Below are positions 51,279 through 59,591 of a stretch of DNA of 64,000 nt, piece after piece. The notes below the pieces were generated by a model. It made no database searches. It was given only the letters and a program-made list of their open reading frames with translations, and was not told the origin of the DNA. Made by a program: the position numbers and the translations under genes. This DNA is from Nostoc sp. 'Lobaria pulmonaria (5183) cyanobiont'. GTDB lineage: Bacteria > Cyanobacteriota > Cyanobacteriia > Cyanobacteriales > Nostocaceae. Every line of letters starts with the position of its first letter. Position 1 is the first letter of the stretch. The stretch is from positions 4,634,545 through 4,698,544 of the forward strand of contig NZ_CP026692.1 of assembly GCF_002949795.1 (NCBI RefSeq), written 5' to 3'.

Positions 51279-51746
51279 TTGGCTGTCACTCCTGCAAATG
51301 CACTACCAGAGCAAAACATCAATAACGTTGTGAAGTGGGCAAAGACTAGACCTCAACTACCAACTCTGAGATACAACAGCGAAGCCCACGGCTACGAGGG
51401 TACAAAAGGAAATTTATACTTCTATGCTGATGTCACTTCTCAAAATGGGACAGTGACTAAAGAAGGAATAACCGTTAGTGGTGATAAACGCCTCAAATTC
51501 ACCACAAAAAATGCCAATGCAGTGAAACTGTTACAAAATATTTATAATTCTAATATTGCCAATGACTTTCAGAAGTCTCGCTATGTCAGCAAAGTTGGAC
51601 GTGACCAGTTTTATCGTGGACAAAAGTTTGCTTACATAGCTGCTGAGGTTCAGGGTGGGTCATCATTGCAGATAATTCCCTTGAATAAGTTGAAAGAGTT
51701 TATAGATAATGCAAAATATTGTCAAACCAATCAGTGCGACGTTTAA
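51279..51746 (+). CDS. Secreted protein of unknown function, start unclear
   Basis: The mature part is about 148 residues (LPEQNINNVVKWAKTRPQLP, LYFYADVTSQNGTVTKEG, KVGRDQFYRGQKFAYIAAEV), with two cysteines at the C-terminus (CQTNQC). The TTG at 51279 falls inside a signal peptide. In frame upstream, from about 51240, the codons read YLFNATLSAIAVILAVTPANA, a good leader with an AxA cleavage site. No ATG or GTG precedes it before a TAG at 51186, so the true start is unusual, lost or altered by a frame change. A mis-phased ATG at 51200 ends quickly. The family is unknown. Confidence 0.55.
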   Translation: MAVTPANALPEQNINNVVKWAKTRPQLPTLRYNSEAHGYEGTKGNLYFYADVTSQNGTVTKEGITVSGDKRLKFTTKNANAVKLLQNIYNSNIANDFQKSRYVSKVGRDQFYRGQKFAYIAAEVQGGSSLQIIPLNKLKEFIDNAKYCQTNQCDV

Positions 51747-51977
51747 TTAGGGATTTCCAAGAAATAAACTAACCACAGAGACGCAAAAAACACAGACAGA
51801 GGAGAAATAGAGAGGATTTTTGTGTAAATTCCTAAAGGTTTATAGTCAGCACAAAACGTGCTAATTTGAGAGTTTGAGCCTCTCTACGAAACGCTACGCT
51901 AACACGTAAAAACTAAAGGTTAGTAGTAAGTAGGTCAGCAGTTATAATCAATATAAAACTTCAAGGTTCAACATATT

Positions 51978-52352
51978 ATGAGTTTAACTGTAAAAACTTA
52001 TCCTAACAATACTGCACCCAAGTTAAATTATGATGTGCTGATTGAAAATCAACCAGATGGCGGAGTTAGTGCGACAGTACTAGGCTTGCCAGATTTTAAA
52101 GGCTCTGGTGTGACTAAAGAAGAAGCGCTAGAGAAACTAATTCAACTTTTACAAGAGCGAAAACCAGAAATAGTAACTTTGGAAATTGAACCTCCCCAAA
52201 CTGAACATCCTTGGATGAAATTTGTGGGTATGTTCAAAGATGATCCGCAATTTGACGAGGTGCTAGCATATATAGAAGCTGATCGTCGTGAACTTGACGC
52301 ACAAATGGAGGAATATTATCGGCAACTTGATGCGGAGAATGAAACTAAGTGA
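51978..52352 (+). CDS. Antitoxin with HicB-like N-terminus and VapB-like tail
   Basis: A 124-residue antitoxin. Residues about 15-60 (NYDVLIENQPDGGVSATVLG, then DFKGSGVTKEEALEKLIQLL) resemble the HicB partial RNase H fold. The tail (HPWMKFVGMFKDDPQFDEVL, then EADRRELDAQMEEY) is the W-x-x-x-G-M-F-K-D-D-P-x-F-D-E pattern common in cyanobacterial antitoxins of PIN toxins and probably wraps the toxin. Its last codons overlap the toxin start (GTGA), indicating translational coupling. No DNA-binding domain is obvious, so operon autoregulation is uncertain. It lacks a HicA partner and is paired with a VapC. Confidence 0.78.
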   Translation: MSLTVKTYPNNTAPKLNYDVLIENQPDGGVSATVLGLPDFKGSGVTKEEALEKLIQLLQERKPEIVTLEIEPPQTEHPWMKFVGMFKDDPQFDEVLAYIEADRRELDAQMEEYYRQLDAENETK

Positions 52353-52753
52353 GTTTATGGATACTTGATACGGGTCACGTCTCACTTTTTCGAAAACGGC
52401 ATCCAGTTGTAACCCAGCGTATCAATGCAGTCAATACTGAAAACATTGCCATAACAATAATTACAGTTGAAGAACAACTGCGTGGGAGGTTTAATGTAAT
52501 CAGAAAGGCTTCGTCATCTGATGCATTGCTATTAGCTTACGCAAAGCTACAGGCTACTTTAGAGTTTTTCAAAAACGTGCGATCGCAAGGATTTAACGAG
52601 TATGCTATTAATTGTTACGAAGACTTGATTCGTCAAAGAATCCGCATTGGTACTCAAGATTTACGCATTGCAGTAATTACGCTGTCAGTAAATGGTATTT
52701 TCGTTACTCGCAACCGGAAAGATTTTGAGAAAGATCCTAATTTGCGTTTATAA
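52349..52753 (+). CDS. VapC-type PIN-domain toxin
   Basis: A 134-residue PIN-domain ribonuclease toxin. The acidic active site is spread over D7 in LWILDTGHVSLF, E42 near TIITVEEQLRG and D103 in RIGTQDLRIAVI, with a fourth position at VTRNRKDFEKDP. LQATLEFFKNVRSQGFNEYA is the helical part. The GTG start at 52349 overlaps the antitoxin stop by four bases. Such toxins cleave tRNA or rRNA. The pair stands next to a partial second copy (53825-53913). The VapC assignment is strong; the exact target is unknown. Confidence 0.87.
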   Translation: MSLWILDTGHVSLFRKRHPVVTQRINAVNTENIAITIITVEEQLRGRFNVIRKASSSDALLLAYAKLQATLEFFKNVRSQGFNEYAINCYEDLIRQRIRIGTQDLRIAVITLSVNGIFVTRNRKDFEKDPNLRL

Positions 52754-52855
52754 GATTGGACTATATCTTAAAATTTATAAACTAAAACACTGCGTCATCT
52801 AGTACTCCTCAGAATTTAATTTAATCTGAGTTTGAACGCCAAATTAGTTTAATAT

Positions 52856-53299
52856 TTATTGAGTTATTCTGGACAAAGTTTCTTTAATTTTTAGTTTATT
52901 TACAATACTTTCTTCCAAAAGATGATAGAGAAAATGAGGTGTATTCAAATTAGCTGAGTGTAAAATTTTTTGATAAACTTGGCAAGCTGAACCATCATTT
53001 AAAATCCTGTCGTGAATGATTCTTGTCCATTCAGGTGCATTGATCATTAATTGGGGTACAACTTTAATAAAAGCCGTAATTTGTCCTTCTATATCAAAAG
53101 ATTCGAGGAAATGAATTAAGCTGAACATCACTTCTGGCTGTTGACATTGATCATCTAAAACAAGATGATATGCAGATAAATTTTGCTCATCAGGATTATC
53201 AGCTATTTCAGCTAAAGCATTTTCAAAGTCGGTAACTTGCTGTTGAGTTTGCATCAAGCGATTTTCTCTTAGAATTGCCAATAGATTGTTTTGATTCAT
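52856..53299 (-). CDS. Imm30-like immunity protein
   Basis: A roughly 147-residue helical protein matching the immunity protein 30 family of polymorphic toxin systems as I recall it. It starts NNLLAILRENRLMQTQQQV, followed by FENALAEIADNPDE. VMFSLIHFLESFDIE and INAPEWTRIIHDRILNDGS are the most diagnostic segments. The ATG at 53299 is preferred over a TTG at 53308 that overlaps the upstream stop. It lies five bases after the toxin-like frame on the same strand, the usual toxin-immunity order. The protein is cytoplasmic. It would neutralise the cognate nuclease tip encoded upstream or by relatives. Confidence 0.72.
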   Translation of the reverse strand: MNQNNLLAILRENRLMQTQQQVTDFENALAEIADNPDEQNLSAYHLVLDDQCQQPEVMFSLIHFLESFDIEGQITAFIKVVPQLMINAPEWTRIIHDRILNDGSACQVYQKILHSANLNTPHFLYHLLEESIVNKLKIKETLSRITQ

Positions 53300-53304
53300 C
53301 GGTT

Positions 53305-53688
53305 TCAACCTACTTTCTCAAAAATCCCTTGCCAAGTTAGTCTATTCAGGTTAATTAAACCTTGCAAACTTTTCCTGATTTCTCTATTGTACAAACCTTG
53401 ACGAAGATAAATAGAACGCACATCCCAAAGTTCTTGAGCCAATGTTTTTCTTGCTGATAAGCTTAAATTAGGAGATTTACCGTAAGAAATTGTTTGCCGA
53501 TGACGACCTCCTTTTCCTGGTGATAAATGTTCCATCATAATGGCAATTCCTTTATTTGTAGTATAACCAGGAACTTTAGCTTTCATAAAAGCATCCGCAG
53601 GTATATGATGAGGTGTAAGGTTATCGCCTCTACGTCCTAGTTTGAGTAAGTCCCCATAACTACCTATACTGCCCTCTCTGGGAATAAG
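53305..53688 (-). pseudogene. Orphan C-terminal tip of a polymorphic toxin (HNH-like), N-terminus missing
   Basis: The frame is open from 53688, after a TAA at 53689-53691, to the stop at 53305. It has no ATG, GTG or TTG until an ATG at 53586 in the middle. It reads GRRGDNLTPHHIPADAFMK, then EHLSPGKGGRHRQTISYG and ARKTLAQELWDVRSIYLRQG. The LTPHHIPAD and GGRHRQT parts look like the metal-binding histidines of AHH/HNH-type nuclease tips found at the ends of Rhs, CDI and filamentous toxins. The delivery region is absent. The immunity gene follows five bases later. It may be a displaced tip used for recombination onto a full-length toxin, or simple debris. Confidence 0.65.
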
Positions 53689-53824
53689 TTAACGTTGATT
53701 ATTAATAATGTTTTACTCCATATTCGCTATTTCTATTGATTAGTATTCTAATTATCAAGGTAAATTAACTTATCTATTTATAGCTCAATACGATTCAGTT
53801 AGACCTAAAAACCTTATACTGCGT

Positions 53825-53913
53825 TATTAGCTTACGCAAAACTACAGGCTACTTTAGAGTTTTTCAAAAATGTGCGATCGCTAGGATTTGACGAGTATGC
53901 TATTAATTATTAT
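53825..53913 (+). pseudogene. Fragment of a second vapC copy
   Basis: These 89 bases match 52530-52618 of the vapC gene with six mismatches (LAYAKLQATLEFFKNVRS region). The flanks do not match, and the piece soon runs out of frame. It is a relic of a duplicated or transferred toxin gene about 1.3 kb from the intact one. Confidence 0.85.
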
Positions 53914-53957
53914 ATTGACGTAAAATTTAGAAATTCACTCATATATTTCTCTTGATA

Positions 53958-55691
53958 TTATTTAACATCTTTGAGGATTTCCCTAGCTTTTTCGTTTCCT
54001 AAGCTTGCAGATTTCCGTAAATCTTCCATTCCTTGATACTTGTTCCCATTCAAATAATGACTAGCACCCCGTAAAAAGTAGGCTTCGTCATTATTGTGAT
54101 TTATCTTAATTGCTTCGTTACAGTCATCTACTGCCTCACTATAATCTTTCAATGAAAAATACACTGAACAACGTTTTACGTAGTCTTTTTCAAGGTTGGA
54201 ATTTTTTGTAGAATTAAAATTGTTAGCAAAAATAATCACTGAAGCTGCTAAAATACTCAGTAAAACTGCTTCTATTAAAGTAAGAGCAATCTTTTTATAA
54301 GGGATAGTTGGTCGGTTTTTGTAGGCTTGCATAGAGTTGGGATCAATACGCAAAACTTGGTTGTAATCGTCTATTGCTCCCTGTTTGTCCAATGCAGAAC
54401 GTGCAAGCCCCGTGCTATAGGCGGCATAGGCATGGCTAGGATTAATCTTGAGAGCTTGGTTGTAATCATCTATCGCCCCTTGATTGTCTCCCAACTTATA
54501 ACGAGCAAACCCCCGGTTACTGTAGGCATCGGCATGGTTAGGATTAATCTTGAGAGCTTGGTTGTAATCATCTATCGCCCCTTGGTTGTCTCCCAAGTTA
54601 TAACGGGCAACTCCTGATTTGATGTAGGTATTGGCATCTTTATCTTTGTAAGAGGTGTATTTTTTAGCAAAGCCAGGAAATATATCAATACCAAGTTTTG
54701 TAGAACGATCGCACCAATAACACTTACCATAAGTTCGGGTGTAGTAGTGGCTGTCTACCTTTCCACAGATAGTTAACTCATTAACAGCAAGTCTGAGCGC
54801 CTTTACCCAATCCCCAGCAGTTGGGCGCAAGTTAGAATTTTTATAACCATCATTAAAGCATCTGAGAAAACATCGCTGAACTTCTGGGTGAATAATCTCA
54901 AGAGGAATTGTGATATCTACAGGTTGAATCAAACTGTTTGGTGCATACACCCATAAACCCTGACGGATACGATCATTAGTTTCTGGAGTTTCCCCCGCGC
55001 CTATCCACTTTCCTGTAAAAGGAGTTTGACCACCAAATAACAATTGATAGATAATCACTGCTAACCGGAAGCGATCATGTACTTCAGTTTGATCAATGCT
55101 AGAAAAATCTTTATCAATCAGTTCCGGTGGTGTAAAGCCCTCTGAACCAACTAGACAACGATAAACCTTATTATTTTTCGGATTCCGAACCTGAAAGGAG
55201 TCAGTATCAATAATTGAAGGTAAAGCGCGATCGTTTACAAGAATATTTTGCGGCTTGATGTCACCCAAAACATAGCCAGAAATGTGAATTGCTTCAATAA
55301 TTGAGGCGATATTCAGCGCTGTTGTGTGCAGAAAACGCCAATCAACCTCAAGTTTCAAAGCCTTTCTTTTTTTGGGATTGTATACATCAATAAGTTCTTT
55401 TCCCTCCTTAATTTCCGGCATCAAAAAGCCCACGCAATTAGCCTGAGCATCTTTCAGTACCGACTTAGGCCAAGCAAAAGAAATATGATTGAGGTGAGAG
55501 TTTGGCTCTTTGGGTCGGTGCGCTATCATCACCGCCAACTTTTGCACATGCTCAGGAGTTGGCAAGTGGTAAATTTTTGCTAAGTAACCATTGCAATTAG
55601 TTCGCCAAACCTTAGCTTCACCACTATCAGCGATCCGTTCACCCAGCAGAGTAATCGATTGTCCCGTACTGGCACAGGTGAAAACTGTCAT
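53958..55691 (-). CDS. Serine/threonine-kinase-like protein with zinc ribbon, TPR repeats and membrane helix
   Basis: A 577-residue protein. The kinase domain (1-300) has K39 in YLAKIYHL, the catalytic segment GYVLGDIKPQNILVN (D144, K146, N149) and IDTDSF (D162) in place of DFG. GFTPPEL is the APE-like end. LGD instead of HRD is typical of the kinase of TerY-phosphorylation triads. A zinc ribbon (C309, H315, C324, C327) follows. TPR units run from about 353 to 455 (NLGDNQGAIDDYNQALKINP repeated), a membrane helix lies at about 470-494, and further TPRs reach the C-terminus. The PP2C gene starts upstream with a 6-bp gap. The TerY (VWA) partner is absent. Target proteins are unknown. Confidence 0.85.
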   Translation of the reverse strand: MTVFTCASTGQSITLLGERIADSGEAKVWRTNCNGYLAKIYHLPTPEHVQKLAVMIAHRPKEPNSHLNHISFAWPKSVLKDAQANCVGFLMPEIKEGKELIDVYNPKKRKALKLEVDWRFLHTTALNIASIIEAIHISGYVLGDIKPQNILVNDRALPSIIDTDSFQVRNPKNNKVYRCLVGSEGFTPPELIDKDFSSIDQTEVHDRFRLAVIIYQLLFGGQTPFTGKWIGAGETPETNDRIRQGLWVYAPNSLIQPVDITIPLEIIHPEVQRCFLRCFNDGYKNSNLRPTAGDWVKALRLAVNELTICGKVDSHYYTRTYGKCYWCDRSTKLGIDIFPGFAKKYTSYKDKDANTYIKSGVARYNLGDNQGAIDDYNQALKINPNHADAYSNRGFARYKLGDNQGAIDDYNQALKINPSHAYAAYSTGLARSALDKQGAIDDYNQVLRIDPNSMQAYKNRPTIPYKKIALTLIEAVLLSILAASVIIFANNFNSTKNSNLEKDYVKRCSVYFSLKDYSEAVDDCNEAIKINHNNDEAYFLRGASHYLNGNKYQGMEDLRKSASLGNEKAREILKDVK

Positions 55692-55697
55692 CGAATT

Positions 55698-56471
55698 TTA
55701 CTCTCTATTAAACAAGCACAAAAGTAAGGTTTTATCATCATCAGTGCGAGAATTTAGCCGTTCAGAGTTGAGGAATTCCGTCAGATATTTATCCTCCTTT
55801 GGATTAACACTTTCATGCAAGTATTCCTCCAAAGGTTTAAAGAAAGGTGAGAAAGGTTGCCAGTCGCTCAAGCGAATTGCTACTTTTTCTAGTCCATCAG
55901 TGGAAGCACAAATAAACTCTTGTTTTTCGGGAATGACCTCTACCTGCATTTCTTTTAGTGCATTTGTTGAGGTAATAAAAGTTGTTTCATTAGCAAACTC
56001 ACCTTTATCTGGCTGAAACAACAGTTGATATTCTGAATCTTGAGAACGCACCACAATAAATCCATCCCCGATTTGCATAGCTGCAACCCAGTCAGGAGTT
56101 GCCAGAAAAACCAACAAGGTACAAGCTAAATCATTGATAGAATAATCTTCGTCATCTGCTTGCTTGTGTAATTCTGTAATAACTTGGTTTACAATCTTAG
56201 CAAACACTTTCTGAGCTTCTTCTTTGTCAAGTGGTTGAGAAAAAGCTTGCTTATGAGGAAATTCATTAATATCAGAAAAGTATTTCAGTACCGTTTCTAC
56301 CGCCAACCGAGAACCAACATCAGAATGTTTAGCACTACCAGCACCATCAGCAACAGCGCCTACAATCACATCATCAAAGATGCAATATTTCCCATAATCT
56401 TGACAAACTATCCCCTGCTTTTGATGACTTGTTCCAATCTCGTAACCCGCAACAGCTTTCCACTTCTTCAC
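55698..56471 (-). CDS. PP2C-family protein phosphatase
   Basis: A 257-residue PPM/PP2C-type phosphatase. Metal-binding aspartates are visible in VCQDYGKY (about 23-30), VGAVADGAGSAKHSDVGS (about 37-54), ICASTDGLEK (about 187-196) and RTDDDKTLLLC near the C-terminus. GAVADGAGSA is the subgroup found in TerY-phosphorylation triads. The start is GTG at 56471 with GAGG about nine bases upstream. It precedes the kinase gene by 6 bp on the same strand, so kinase and phosphatase probably work on the same substrate, or the phosphatase resets the kinase. Confidence 0.9.
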   Translation of the reverse strand: MKKWKAVAGYEIGTSHQKQGIVCQDYGKYCIFDDVIVGAVADGAGSAKHSDVGSRLAVETVLKYFSDINEFPHKQAFSQPLDKEEAQKVFAKIVNQVITELHKQADDEDYSINDLACTLLVFLATPDWVAAMQIGDGFIVVRSQDSEYQLLFQPDKGEFANETTFITSTNALKEMQVEVIPEKQEFICASTDGLEKVAIRLSDWQPFSPFFKPLEEYLHESVNPKEDKYLTEFLNSERLNSRTDDDKTLLLCLFNRE

Positions 56472-56688
56472 AAAATTTCCTCTAACTGATAATTTGACCC
56501 CATCCCATAGCCGGTAAAGCTACAGCTTGCCCCACTTTAAGAAGATATTGTATTAGGATTTCATGCTCCTTATAAACGCGAATTTACTGACTTTGCTGTT
56601 GGATAAGTAGTAGAAAATAAGCAATAGTAATCTTTGCTCTAATCAGCCACTATCCGCTAAACTCAGAAATGCTGCGTTATTCCTCATC

Positions 56689-57870
56689 ATGTCCGATTCC
56701 CAAACTGTTAGTGCTGCTGTTGCCAAACTCTACAATACCTACCCCTTTCCGCCGGAAGCCCTATTGGATGAACCACCTCCAGGCTACAACTGGCGCTGGA
56801 ATTGGCTAGCCGCTTATAATTTTTGCACAGGTCAAAAACCCCAAAAGCAAGATATTCGGATTTTAGATGCAGGTTGCGGTACAGGGGTGAGTACAGAGTA
56901 CCTGGTTCACCTCAATCCCCAGGCTTCTGTTGTGGGAATTGACCTCAGTACTGGCGCTTTAGCTGTAGCCAAAGAACGTTGTCAGCGTTCAGGAGCTAAC
57001 CGCGTTGAATTTCATCACCTCAGCTTGTTTGATGTGGAGCAGTTACCGGGTGAGTTTGATTTAATTAACTGTGTTGGCGTTTTGCATCATACCCTCGATC
57101 CAATTCGCGGTATTCAAGCTTTGGCGAAGAAGCTAGCTCCAGGCGGCTTGATGCACATTTTTGTGTACGGGGAGTTGGGACGTTGGGAAATTCAACTCAT
57201 GCAAAAAGCGATCGCACTTCTTCAAGGTGATAAAAAAGGCGACTACCGCGATGGTGTCCAAGTTGGGCGAAAAATATTCGCCTCTTTACCAGAAAATAAC
57301 CGAATTGTCAAATACGATAAACAACGTTGGTCACTAGAAAACAATAAGGATGAATATTTTGCTGATATGTATGTTCATCCCCAGGAGATTGACTACAACA
57401 TTGAAACGCTGTTTGAATTAATTGATGCTTCGGGATTGGAGTTTATTGGTTTCTCGAATCCAAGTTTCTGGGATTTGGATAGACTTTTAGGCAAAGCACC
57501 AGAGTTAGTAGAACGGGCAAAAGAACTGAGCGATCACCAGCTTTATCGCCTGATAGAATTATTAGACCCAGAAGTAACTCATTACGAGTTTTTCCTCGGT
57601 CGTCCTCCCTTAATCAAAGCTGACTGGTCAGACGATAACACCCTACTGACAGCGATTCCCGAACTTAATCCTTGTATTGAGGGATTTCCCAGTCAATGTT
57701 TCTTTAATTACGATTACCAGATTGTTAATTTGTCAGTAACAGAGTTTGAGTTTATGCAAAGATGTGATGCTAATTCAAAAGTGGCAGATATTTTAGCAAG
57801 TGTACAACTGGGATTGGATGGGGTCAGAACACTTCTTCAGCAGCAGCTGATTTTATTGACACCTGCTTAG
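56689..57870 (+). CDS. Class I SAM-dependent methyltransferase
   Basis: A 393-residue enzyme with a Methyltransf_11/12-like domain. Motif I is RILDAGCGTGVSTEYLVHL at about 57-75, with VVGIDLSTGALAVAKER as the acidic motif II. FDLINCVGVLHHTLDPIRGIQ carries the post-II histidines, and LAPGGLMHIFVYGELG is motif III. The N-terminal KLYNTYPFPPEALLDEPPPGYNWRWNW is typical of a cyanobacterial group acting on large or lipid substrates. The C-terminal 120 residues (FSNPSFWDLDRLLGKAPEL, KVADILASVQLGLDGVRTLL) form an extra winged-helix-like region. It diverges from the PP2C gene. The substrate is unknown. Confidence 0.88.
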   Translation: MSDSQTVSAAVAKLYNTYPFPPEALLDEPPPGYNWRWNWLAAYNFCTGQKPQKQDIRILDAGCGTGVSTEYLVHLNPQASVVGIDLSTGALAVAKERCQRSGANRVEFHHLSLFDVEQLPGEFDLINCVGVLHHTLDPIRGIQALAKKLAPGGLMHIFVYGELGRWEIQLMQKAIALLQGDKKGDYRDGVQVGRKIFASLPENNRIVKYDKQRWSLENNKDEYFADMYVHPQEIDYNIETLFELIDASGLEFIGFSNPSFWDLDRLLGKAPELVERAKELSDHQLYRLIELLDPEVTHYEFFLGRPPLIKADWSDDNTLLTAIPELNPCIEGFPSQCFFNYDYQIVNLSVTEFEFMQRCDANSKVADILASVQLGLDGVRTLLQQQLILLTPA

Positions 57871-57887
57871 TACAGTTTTAATGCAGG

Positions 57888-58075
57888 GGAACGCATTAAC
57901 AATGATTGGGATGCATTGGGATTGCAGAGGGACGCATTAACAATGTATCGGGATGCATTGGCATTGCAGAGGGATGCATTGACATTGCAGGGGGACGCAT
58001 TAACAATGTATCGGGATGCATTGGCATTGCAGGGGAACGCATTAACAATGTATCGGGATGCATTGGCATTGCAAC
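57888..58075. repeat. 21-bp tandem repeat array, nine units, open on both strands
   Basis: Nine units of 21 bp (the first has 20) of GGGATGCATTGGCATTGCAG- and GGGACGCATTAACAATGTAT-type sequence, alternating so that a 42-bp super-period appears. Because 21 is a multiple of three and stops are avoided, both strands stay open: plus gives RDALALQ/GDALTMY heptads and minus gives NASRYIV/NASPCNV heptads. There is no ribosome site or upstream frame that proves expression. It lies between the convergent methyltransferase and bioB genes. Confidence 0.8.
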
Positions 58076-58156
58076 GTATTGCTAAATTTAATTGGCTACG
58101 AATTAATGAAATGTAGTACTTAACGCTTTTCCAAGTAAAAAATATCCAATTATTCA

Positions 58157-58187
58157 TTGTGGGATGAGCCTTTCAGCTATCCCACAA
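58157..58187. terminator. Hairpin between convergent methyltransferase and bioB genes
   Basis: TTGTGGGAT and ATCCCACAA form a perfect 9-bp stem around a 13-base loop, just after the bioB stop. The T-run is weak on both strands, so it may be a bidirectional terminator or a stabilising 3' hairpin. Confidence 0.5.
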
Positions 58188-58195
58188 TCAGATAT

Positions 58196-59203
58196 TTATC
58201 CGACAACAGCCGGACTTGCTACCTTCTCTTGTCTTTGGGAAGGCGGACGCATTCCTAAACCAAGTAAATTCAGCATTTCTCGGTCAGTATCATAATCTGG
58301 ACAAGGAGTTGTCACCGTTAACATCTTGTTGTCGTCGCTAGAAAAGATAGAATTAGCTCCTGCCATAAAGCAGAAAGCTTGCTCAACTTGAGAAAGTCTC
58401 GCCCTACCGGCACTAAGACGCACATCGGAAGCCGGCATTAAAATCCTGGCTGTGGCAATCATCCGCACAATATCCCAAATGGGAACATCAGGCTGATTTT
58501 CTAAGGGTGTGCCTGGTACTTGTGAAAGAATATTAATCGGTACAGATTCTGGATGTGGATGTAAGTTTGCCAGAGTTTGTAACATCCCAACCCGGTCATC
58601 GACAGTTTCGCCCAAACCCAAGATACCGCCGGAACATACAGTAACATTTGTCTGACGGACATTCTCAATTGTGTTCAAGCGATCGCTATATGTCCTTGTA
58701 GTAATAATTGTGCTGTAATATTCCTGCGAGGTATCTAAGTTATGGTTGTAGGCGTAAAGTCCGGCTTCTGACAATTTCCTGGCCTGATTTGCCGTCAACA
58801 TACCCAGAGTGCAGCACACTTCTAAACCCATTGCAGTCACATCCTTGACCATTTCCAGGACTTCCTCAAATTGTGAGTTATCCCGCACTTCACGCCAAGC
58901 AGCACCCATGCAGATGCGACTAACACCAGTTTCTTTAGCTTTTTGGGCGATGTTAACTACCGTTTCTTTTTCTAGAAGTGCTTGCGCCTTTACCTCTGTT
59001 TTATAGCGGGAAGATTGGGCGCAGTAGCTACAATCCTCTGGACAACCTCCCGTTTTAATCGATATGAGCTTGCAAACTTGTATTTTTGTTGGGTCATGAT
59101 ATTGGCGATGCACACTAGCAGCTTGATAAATAAGCTCTAGCAAAGACGTGTTGTATATCGCCCTAATCTCTAATTCCTGCCAATCGTAGCGTATTCCCAC
59201 CAC
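58196..59203 (-). CDS. bioB: Biotin synthase
   Basis: A 335-residue radical-SAM enzyme that inserts sulfur into dethiobiotin to form biotin. The iron-sulfur cysteines are C54, C58 and C61 in [14 protein letters not shown]. The second cluster region and SAM contacts appear as [32 protein letters not shown] and [39 protein letters not shown] carries the arginine that ligates the 2Fe-2S cluster. Length and motifs are normal. Other bio genes are not nearby, which is usual in cyanobacteria. Confidence 0.97.
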   Translation of the reverse strand: MVGIRYDWQELEIRAIYNTSLLELIYQAASVHRQYHDPTKIQVCKLISIKTGGCPEDCSYCAQSSRYKTEVKAQALLEKETVVNIAQKAKETGVSRICMGAAWREVRDNSQFEEVLEMVKDVTAMGLEVCCTLGMLTANQARKLSEAGLYAYNHNLDTSQEYYSTIITTRTYSDRLNTIENVRQTNVTVCSGGILGLGETVDDRVGMLQTLANLHPHPESVPINILSQVPGTPLENQPDVPIWDIVRMIATARILMPASDVRLSAGRARLSQVEQAFCFMAGANSIFSSDDNKMLTVTTPCPDYDTDREMLNLLGLGMRPPSQRQEKVASPAVVG

Positions 59204-59591
59204 ATCACTATCCTTCTTGTAGACTGGGTTGAATCTTGAGCTATCTTTTATTTGAATCTGCTGCGGTACAGCGTTTGGGCAAAGCGATTTTATCGAAGTT
59301 ATACCCTGGACTGTGCTTTATCACCCATTGGCTCTCAATCCTTCCGCTCTAGATATTAGACATCAGCTTATCAAGATTTTGCTCGAATGGCAGATTAAGA
59401 GCAAAAATACTCATGGATTGGGGATTATTGACCCTTGACTCTTAACAAACTTTATGAGAAAGCTATGACACTTGTGTAAGTTGTAATGATGAGACAGCTA
59501 ATTTAACTGCTGCTCCTAAACCGCAGGTTATGAGAAAATTTACAAAATTTAGAGAATGTTCTGGGAAGAGATCCCACCGATTAAGTAATTT
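59204..59591. other. Intergenic region with a possible coding scrap
   Basis: No intact gene. A 60-codon open stretch at 59256-59438 includes [20 protein letters not shown] and RHQLIKILLEWQIKSK, which read like protein. The overlapping phase begins [12 protein letters not shown]. This could be a frameshifted gene remnant of unknown family. Confidence 0.25.

Noticed and set aside
57888-58075. Possible CRISPR-like array
   Set aside because: The units are contiguous 21-mers without unique spacers, and no cas gene is in the window.
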